The notes under the pieces: generated by a model
Told to the model about the DNA's origin: nothing
What the model saw: the letters and a program-made list of their open reading frames with translations, nothing else
The model's database searches: none
Shown: one piece after another, positions 33,257 to 39,918 of the stretch
Position numbering within the stretch: the first letter of the stretch is position 1
Layout of the letters: the number at the start of each line of letters is the position of its first letter
Made by a program: the position numbers and the translations under genes
Source of the DNA: Basidiobolus ranarum
Taxonomy: Eukaryota; Basidiobolomycota; Basidiobolomycetes; Basidiobolales
Direction of reading: 5' to 3'
DNA length: 39,918 bases
Assembly (NCBI GenBank): GCA_040143965.1
Contig: JASJQH010006916.1
Coordinates: forward strand, 1 to 39,918

Positions 33257-35300
33257 TTATACTAAATACTTGATCTTCACACCATCTTTAGTCACACCGT
33301 CTCTGTCGATGATCTTATTTAGGCGGGTAAGATCCCACCTGATGAAAATGGTAGCAATAACACCAAGAACACTCAAACCTACATTGACCATATGACTACC
33401 AATGAATTTTGGGGCATCAGAGGGCCATCCTTGATACAAAAGATATGTGGTAAATATGACACCAAGTTGAGCCTGCGAGAGAAGAATAGTGCATAGTGAG
33501 CAAAGTAATCTTCAGTGTCATGCAAGATGTGAACTTACCATTGTTGATACTATTCCGGTGGTGGCAGCAACTCCCTTTTCTCCATTAGCAGAACTAGTAG
33601 TCCAGCCCATAGCCTAAAAGGTGAAATTATACAACAATCAGTATAATAATATCATAACAGAGCTATAGGGAAATCCACTCACAAGAGGAACCAACGGTCC
33701 TTGCCCTAATGCAGCCACAAGCACTCCGAAGTAGCGAACACCAAGTGGTCCAGCAAAGGACAAAATGCAGAATCCAACGGCAGTGATGGTAAAAAATATG
33801 CACAATGGAAGAGAGCGACTATTAAATTTATCAGCGAACCGAGGAACAACGATGGCAGTGGACATCATGCAAACTGAGTATGGGATAATTAGAAGGGAAA
33901 CCTGAATAGAAGAGAACTTCCCACCGCCAAGTCGAGAAATAATAATCTAGGGTTGGTGCAAAGATTGTTAGCCCAAGAAGAGAGGTCTTCAGTATTCTCA
34001 GGTTGAATCACTTACTGGTACATAATATTGAAGGGATGTTGAAACCATTACAGGGCACATATATAGAATTCCAAAAATGTAAACTGCCGAGGAAATGTCA
34101 GTATTTTGAGGAGGGATTTCCAGAGTTTAGGTTAAAATATACCTCGATAATTTCTCATCTGTACAAAGACATCTTTAAAGCCAGCATGAGAAGGTCCCTG
34201 GGCTTCAGACTCCACTCGAGCTTGAGCTACATATTTCTCTCTTTCTGACAGGAATCGGCAATGCTTGGGACTATCGGGAAGCATAAAGTAAACGGTAAGG
34301 CCCACTATAACGGTCAAGGTGCCATTGATAATAAGCAGCCTAAATTTAATTGTAGAAAAGTATCCATGAGAGTAAGAATGAGAGTTTTCCAAGTATTATT
34401 CTAACAATACTCCTTACCACATCCAACCATAGATTCCATTAATTCCGTCCATCAACTGCACACCCGCCGAAATGAAGTTTCTGAATAGAACATACATCAG
34501 CATCAATATACAGCATAGAAGTAACTGCCAACCTACCCGAATACACCGGAGGTACTGGCAGCAAAATAATATGTCCCGACACGACCGGCAATCTCTTTTT
34601 TACGATAAAATTTGGTCAAGTAAAGGGCCATACCGGGCCACAACTGTAAATTTGTAACCGGAGTTAATATCCATCGCGATGTAGTTTCACATCCAACTCT
34701 TACCCCCGCTTCGGCAACTCCTAAGAAAAATCTCATACTGAAGAATGATGCTGAATTGTTGACAAGAGACATTAAGCCAGCAATCGCACCCCAAGTGATA
34801 CAGATTCTTGCCAACCATTTCGAAGGCGAGACCTTAGTCATAATCAAGTTTGAGGGGATTTCGAAAAAAGTATAACCGATCTATTGATTGGCTCAGTTAA
34901 TCCATCATCACATCCTTGCTATAAACAAAAGTCACTTACGTAAAATATGGCAACGCCTAAAGCAGACTGCTGGGCAGTGAGATTCGCGGTAGTAAGTAGA
35001 TCGTGACCTTGCTCCTTATTCATAGTTAAAGCGACGCCAACATTGGATCGGTCAGCACTACTAAAGTAGTACATTAACCATAGTAATGGCAAGATATGCT
35101 TGTCGAGTTTCCTGTTCATTGACAGAAAGTAGTTAATACCCGAAAAGTATCGACCGATCGTTCCAGTTAGTACAATACCGAGCAAGCTTTGCTTCCTCCG
35201 TTGGAGTAAAGTCTTCGTGTTTCTCATTGCCCGAAGAGATTTCAAATTCTTCGATATCAACTGGTAGCTTTTCGAGATTTTTATCTTGTAAAGTTGTCAT
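33257..35300 (-). CDS. MFS transporter, allantoate/nicotinate permease type (DAL5/TNA1-like)
   Basis: Ten exons on the minus strand: 35300-35179, 35111-34940, 34880-34704, 34643-34537, 34480-34418, 34339-34143, 34083-34016, 33946-33683, 33613-33539 and 33472-33257. They give 486 residues with about 12 membrane spans. Family blocks: RKLDKHILPLLWLMYYFSSA, DRSNVGVA, GYTFFEIPSNLIM, MRFFLGVAEAGLWPGMALYL and LLIINGTLTVIVGL. A further block, MLPDSPKHCRFLSEREK, is a strong mark of the anion:cation symporter group that carries allantoate, nicotinate and similar organic anions. The 60-nt segment 34703-34644 is an intron even though it is open in frame: it has GTAAGA at one end and TTTACAG at the other, and its removal restores AEAGLWPGMA. 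Another ATG at 35324 would add eight residues. The N-terminus is acidic and cytosolic. Substrate unknown. Confidence 0.9.
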
Positions 35301-37415
35301 ATTGAAAGTTCTTCTGTAGTTCATCTTGCCGTCAACCTGGTCTTATAGCTTCTCAAGAATGCTACCATGCCACCAATGTAAACCTCCCACACAGGTCTCT
35401 GTTTTTAATTAAGGAAGGGCTAATTTGGTTTTGGAATATACCTGCCTGCGCATTATTGGTTGTTGTATTCACACTAACATGGGAATATCAAGTGAGGGAC
35501 TTTAACCTGCTTAGCAAATAGGGTTTGTAATAAGATTTCACGCGATAGCTAAAACCTGCTTATTAGGTGTGAACACTTACTTTAATCTGATACTAATAAA
35601 TATTCTTGGTATCATAGTTCTATATAATTATAATATAGTACTAATACATACGTGCGAAGGCTAAACAGTTTAAGCTCTAAATGAAGTGAAACACTAGTTC
35701 ACAGGTACAGGTTAGCATATGTCAATGTTGGTTATACTGCTGGTAATGTGTGAGGTCGTGTGCGGGTACGTAAACCTTAATGTCATGGATTATACTTGAT
35801 TTTGCTGACTGATTTCTTGCTCAGTATTACGATCTTACATAGAATTGGCTGTACGACCATCGGCAAGACATTTTTCATGTCCGAAACACAGAGGAGTTTG
35901 GGTAGCTGCATCGATTATCTTATCTTTCAAGCATCGTTATGAGATCAGCTGTAGGTGGAATGCAAGTTCAGATAGTGTATAAAAGGCTTGTCGAGTACAA
36001 TATCATCTGTAAAATATACTCTCACACTGTAGTGAGTAATAGCTTGGCCTGAGCTAATTATCTGGATAGTGAATAAAGACGTACTACTCTCAGTTACGTA
36101 TTTGAATGTTTACTTAAGAGCCTAAGTATGTTCTGTGATTCACATTGCTTTTGTTGAGCTATTAGTTGAGTCGCCTCTTAACCCTGGCTCCTATATCTGA
36201 GACTTTCAGCAATTAAACTCTATTCAATAGTAGTATTTAGTAATTAGTAAGAGCAAGCTTATATTTCAGTAAATACAGAAATATGATACAGTAAGCTAGA
36301 GCAGGTTATAGTACAAGTTCATGAATATTGCACTATCTCGATTGAATTATATTTATCTACTGAGTTCGGATGGGTTTGAATTACACATAGGGTAAGTTGA
36401 GGATGATATCGGGAAGATTGAGTGCTCCTTTCTTTAGTTGCTTTTCTAAACTACCGACATGATGAGTAATTTGAGTGAGTACACGCTAGTCCTAAACAAG
36501 TATGATTGCCTGTGTTCCATTTGGATATTTTCTATCATTTGACCAATGATAAGGTTGACGGAAAGTTGCGCTCCAAATTGCTTACCATACAACGGTGCTG
36601 TTTTCCCTCCTTCAATTCTGATGTTTTCCACCGATGGTTTCTCTGTTAATCGCTTTGAGCGTATTGAAATTGTTGTTTTTGCAAGTAACCGTGGGTATCA
36701 ACTACACTATCGAATCCTCCAAGGTTGTCGCACTCTGTTACTCTCTAATTTGATCTACAAATGAATTTGGTGCTACCAAGCACTAGGAATATGCATAAAC
36801 CAACCCTCCAAATTAGTCATATAATACTATGCAAAGTATTGTCCATATACAGGTATAACCATCTGATGAACATAGAAGAGAGTTCATGATACTTGACCAG
36901 AAACCGACATACTCATCAAGTATTGCCTATATTAAGATGAATATTCGTTCTTTCAGTGTCATGGGTTTAGCCAGATATCCGCTATAGAAAAGCATTACAA
37001 GTAGGGTTTAGATTCTGAAAAGAGAGTTCTAAGTAAAAACTGGATCTCTGAAAAAAGTGGACCAAGTGCATGGAGGACGGAGTAATGTATGATTACCGGT
37101 ATTATAATTGGTTCTTTGTTAGCATATGATACCAAGCGAAGTTAAAGTTGTATGCTGTAGCAAGAAATGAAACATAACCTAGTGGCTTTGACTTTGAGTC
37201 CTCCAATCATCATTCGGTTAACGTACAATGCCGAAGGTTCTTCTCTTCCGTCTACCAACCGAATGGCCTGATTTGATACAGATATAAATGCATGAATAGC
37301 AGTTCCTCGCGAGTCATGCACATTTTAATAAAGCTATTAAAGCATTAGTTTAAATCAACAACATTGAAGTGATGTCCAAGTAAGGTTTATTTCTAAAATA
37401 TCCTTTCTACAAGCC
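35301..37415. other. 2.1-kb gene-free region
   Basis: Divergent region between the MFS transporter (-) and the amino acid permease (+). Frames near 36446-36764 on both strands (61 and 72 codons) lack motifs. A TATA-like TATAAAAGG at 35978-35986 has no ORF close behind it. No repeat or RNA gene was recognised. Confidence 0.4.
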
Positions 37416-38957
37416 ATGTCTTTCGAAACCATACCTATTTCTACAGTGAATAAATCTACTTTGGATATCCAAGTTATAAGTGTATCGTCTGGTGAATCAA
37501 ATGAACCAGACCCTCCACGTACCATGGGCGTTTTCACAGGTGCCTCAATGGTAGTAGGATCGATGGTAGGGTCAGGAATACTTTCAACTCCTGCGTTTAT
37601 ACTAAGTTTGGTTGGATCACCAGGAGCTGCACTTTTGCTCTGGGTTCTTGGTGCTATAATTACTTTAGGAGGGGCTTTGGCCTATGTTGAGATGGGAGTA
37701 ATGTGGCCACAAAATGGAGGCACACAACATTATTTAGCACACGCATACCCTAAACCAAAGACTATGCTATCATATACGTTTATTTGGTGCACTCTATTTG
37801 CAGACCAGCCGGCCGCTATTGCAGCTAATACTGCTGTATTCGGAAAGTTTGTCTTGTTCGCAATATACGGTAGTCCTGTTGAACATACAGCCGCGCCAAA
37901 CGGATGGCTATCCAGGTCCATTGGATTATTCGCTATTACGTTATTGTTAGTTTTAAACTCGTTTTCAGTTAAGGCAGCTCAACGGTTTCACACTTCTCTA
38001 ACAACAGTAAAGATTCTGATATTGTTAGTGATTTGTTTATCGGGTTTGCTGGCACTTGCGGGTGTTATTAAAGTTCCAGAAGAAGCAAGACAAAACTGGT
38101 CTCATCCATTTGCCAATACCAACATGAATGTTGGATCTACTGCATCGGCTTTGCAGAAAGTTTTTTGGGGATACGGTGGGTGGAGTACCTTATGCTACAG
38201 CCTGGGAGAGTTACGAGATCCTAGCAAGAATATGCCCAGAGCAACTACGTTGGGGGTGGGCCTTACGTCGATTCTATATATCACCGCAAATATTGGGTTT
38301 TTTGCTGTGGTACCACTGGCGCTTGCGTTGGAATCCAAAGAAATTTTAGCTGCCGAGTTTACGTACATAGTCTTTGGTAATTATGCTGGAAGAATTGTTT
38401 TACCAGTATTGATTGCCATATCAATACTTGGCTCCCTCAGCGCTCAAATATACACTGGAGCACGGATTACAGTTAGTGCAGCAAAAAGTCGTTTTATTCC
38501 ATGTTCACAGCGCATATCTCTTTTGCATCCGGTATATGGGACTCCGGTAGCTGCCTTATTCTTTAATTGTTCAATGATTTTGCTCTATCTACTTGCTTCA
38601 CCGCCTGGAGATACTTTTAATTTCCTTACTGGCTTTGTTCAATATCCCAATCGATTCTTCTATGGAATGTCCGTACTGGGGTGTTTACTACTAAGGCGCT
38701 ACCTACCTCATCACCCTAGAAGAACGTTTAGAGCAAGTAACGTGTTGATCGTTTCTTTTGTTATAACAAGCATATTTTTGGTTGTCTTTCCCTTCTTCCC
38801 TCCTGCAATATCCGTGACAAATTCTTTATACCCATACTGGTTATCACCAGTCCTGGGACTTTTAGTTTTAGTTGTTAGTATAATCATGTGGTACGCAAGA
38901 ATGGTTTGGTGGCCAAGGAAAACTCTAGTCGATAGTAAAGAAAGTATTGGCAGTTGA
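37416..38957 (+). CDS. APC-family amino acid permease (LAT/MUP-like)
   Basis: Intronless, 513 residues, about 12 membrane spans. The first span carries the substrate-site glycines in GSMVGSGILSTPAFIL (near 52-67). LGGALAYVEMGVMWPQNGGTQHYL follows in two parts (about 88-112), as in LAT-type and MUP-type permeases of the APC superfamily. YGGWSTLCYSLGELRDPSKN (near 253-272) matches the conserved unwound region around spans 6-7. These proteins import amino acids such as methionine or large neutral residues at the plasma membrane; the substrate is not readable here. The N-terminal 35 residues are polar and cytosolic, and the C-terminus is short. A decayed copy of residues about 399-475 lies 520 bp downstream. 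Confidence 0.9.
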   Translation: MSFETIPISTVNKSTLDIQVISVSSGESNEPDPPRTMGVFTGASMVVGSMVGSGILSTPAFILSLVGSPGAALLLWVLGAIITLGGALAYVEMGVMWPQNGGTQHYLAHAYPKPKTMLSYTFIWCTLFADQPAAIAANTAVFGKFVLFAIYGSPVEHTAAPNGWLSRSIGLFAITLLLVLNSFSVKAAQRFHTSLTTVKILILLVICLSGLLALAGVIKVPEEARQNWSHPFANTNMNVGSTASALQKVFWGYGGWSTLCYSLGELRDPSKNMPRATTLGVGLTSILYITANIGFFAVVPLALALESKEILAAEFTYIVFGNYAGRIVLPVLIAISILGSLSAQIYTGARITVSAAKSRFIPCSQRISLLHPVYGTPVAALFFNCSMILLYLLASPPGDTFNFLTGFVQYPNRFFYGMSVLGCLLLRRYLPHHPRRTFRASNVLIVSFVITSIFLVVFPFFPPAISVTNSLYPYWLSPVLGLLVLVVSIIMWYARMVWWPRKTLVDSKESIGS

Positions 38958-39473
38958 ATCAAGAGTTAAAGACGGTTGAGTATTGGCAGGTAAATCAAAA
39001 ATACTAAGCAGTTGAATTAATAATAAAAAATTAAACTAGTTTCCTCTTTTGCCCAAATGTACCAAATATAAAAGCATCACCATTCATAGTAGGTTCTTTG
39101 AATCACACAATTAACTCACCACCGATCCGGTGATCCTTTGGTTGAAACGTGTAAGCACTTTCTGGGGAATTCATTGCTATTGGTAGCGGCTGGATAGATT
39201 CGCATATTCAGGAAAATTACCACGCCACTCAAGTATGCGATGCCCTATGGAGCAGCCCTTAATTAAACAGTGTCAGACAATACATTTCTCAATGCTACTA
39301 AAAGACCACTGAATGATATAAAAATCCTACCTTCCAAGAATTTGACACTGTTAACATGTGCTTTGGTAGGAAGTGAAGTGGCTGGAGCCAGTCTCTCAAT
39401 CTGCCAAAGTTTTTTAAATGCTAAACAAACAGAAAGCTTATTATTTGACTGAACTTCATTATAATAAATAAAT
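38958..39473. other. intergenic between permease and its decayed copy
   Basis: About 515 bp. The word GTATTGGCAG occurs twice, around 38944 and 38980. A TATAAAAG lies at 39067-39074. An 87-bp segment (39266-39352) is bounded by perfect 10-bp inverted repeats. A 60-codon frame at 39270 starts with GTG and is unsupported. Confidence 0.45.
39266..39352. repeat. 87-bp segment with 10-bp terminal inverted repeats
   Basis: AACAGTGTCA at 39266-39275 is the exact inverse complement of TGACACTGTT at 39343-39352. The outer flanks are TTAA-like on both sides. It could be a tiny MITE, a hairpin or chance. No second copy was noticed in the window. Confidence 0.3.
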
Positions 39474-39703
39474 GATACTTTTAATTTCCTTAGTGGATTT
39501 GTTCAATATCCCAATTGGTTCTTCTATGGAATGTCAGTACTGGTGTGTCTGCTACCTCGGCGTCATCTACCTCACCACCCTAGAAGAATGTTTAGAGCAA
39601 ATGAAGTATTTATGATTGCTTTTGTCATCACAAGAATACTTCTGGCTGTCTTTCCCTTCTTCCCTCCAGTGACATCCATGGTAAATTCTTCATATCCATA
39701 CTG
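39474..39703 (+). pseudogene. decayed partial copy of the APC permease gene
   Basis: 230 bp aligning without gaps to 38610-38839 of the upstream permease gene, about 83% identical by a hand count. The encoded stretch begins DTFNFLSGFVQYPNWFFYGM and runs through MIAFVITRILLAVFPFFPP to SSYPYC, matching permease residues 399-475. There is no start codon, no N-terminal two-thirds, and no last membrane span; the frame ends shortly after in unrelated sequence (stop at 39740). It is therefore a truncated relic of a tandem paralogue, or a segmental duplication. The frame is open across the matching part, so either decay is not old or some constraint lasted a while. Confidence 0.85.
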
Positions 39704-39918
39704 TCACAATAAGGAACTGGACAAGGACTCAAAACAATGACAAGTGTCATGATTCTGATCTCGGCATACTGATCCACTGCATATGGAACTCTTCTATTAT
39801 TAGATTGTGACATCATATCTACTGTGCCATCCCTTCTTGGCAATCTGGTGTCAGTTCATCCAGATTACCTTATATGGAAGTCATGTTCTTTGGAACATTC
39901 CATGAAACTTGACCAATC

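Noticed and set aside
35978-35986. TATAAAAGG as a promoter of a gene
   Set aside because: No ORF of note within several hundred bases downstream; may be chance in AT-rich DNA.
36446-36764. Overlapping 61- and 72-codon frames on opposite strands
   Set aside because: Neither has a motif, splice partner or promoter. They could be very old debris but nothing supports this.
39270-39452. 60-codon frame between the permease and its relic
   Set aside because: GTG start, no similarity to the permease parts that would be expected there.

Overview
The window is a compact, AT-rich stretch of a fungal nuclear genome. Seventeen protein-coding genes and one decayed gene fragment can be supported. Eight genes have clear GT-AG introns, mostly 58-85 nt long. 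Several markers are fungal: a PHO88/SND3 membrane protein, an MRH4-like mitochondrial DEAD-box helicase, an ENA/ACU-type alkali-cation P-ATPase, an Ssp1/Sak1-like kinase and a DAL5/TNA1-like transporter. One intron in the TatD gene fits the AT-AC (U12, minor spliceosome) pattern. That class is missing from most Dikarya but known in some early-diverging fungi, so an early-diverging (zygomycete-grade) fungus is my best inference. I cannot name the species.

Layout. 1-3.2 kb: PHO88 (-) and a very short secreted-peptide gene (-). 3.3-9.9 kb: MRH4-like helicase (+), intron-rich TatD nuclease (-), and a large intronless HECT ubiquitin ligase whose N-terminal half is membrane-embedded (+). 11-14.5 kb: a second short secreted-peptide gene (+) and the intronless cation ATPase (-). 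14.5-17.5 kb: a 3 kb gene-poor stretch with a repeated near-palindrome and TATA-like boxes lacking an obvious gene. 17.5-25.4 kb: CaMKK-like kinase (+), XPA/Rad14 (-), a CS-Sel1 tail-anchored protein (+) and an ankyrin-like protein (+). 26.2-32.9 kb: a small Cys-dependent phosphatase (+), a zinc-finger/Nudix protein (-), CTU2/NCS2 (+) and an E. coli-type deoxyribose-phosphate aldolase (+). 33.3-39.9 kb: an MFS transporter (-), 2.1 kb without genes, an APC-family amino acid permease (+) and a decayed partial copy of that permease.

The genes do not form an operon or an obvious pathway cluster. They read as ordinary eukaryotic neighbours: membrane-protein targeting (PHO88), mitochondrial ribosome assembly (MRH4), nucleotide excision repair (XPA), tRNA wobble-uridine thiolation (CTU2), AMPK-type signalling (kinase) and transport (ATPase, MFS, APC). 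XPA/CS-Sel1 and Nudix/CTU2 are divergent pairs sharing short intergenic promoters. MRH4/TatD and kinase/XPA are convergent pairs. I saw no tRNA, rRNA, CRISPR array, complete transposon or virus-derived element. Splice models were built by eye from GT-AG sites, reading-frame continuity and remembered family alignments. They are consistent in phase but untested by transcript data.
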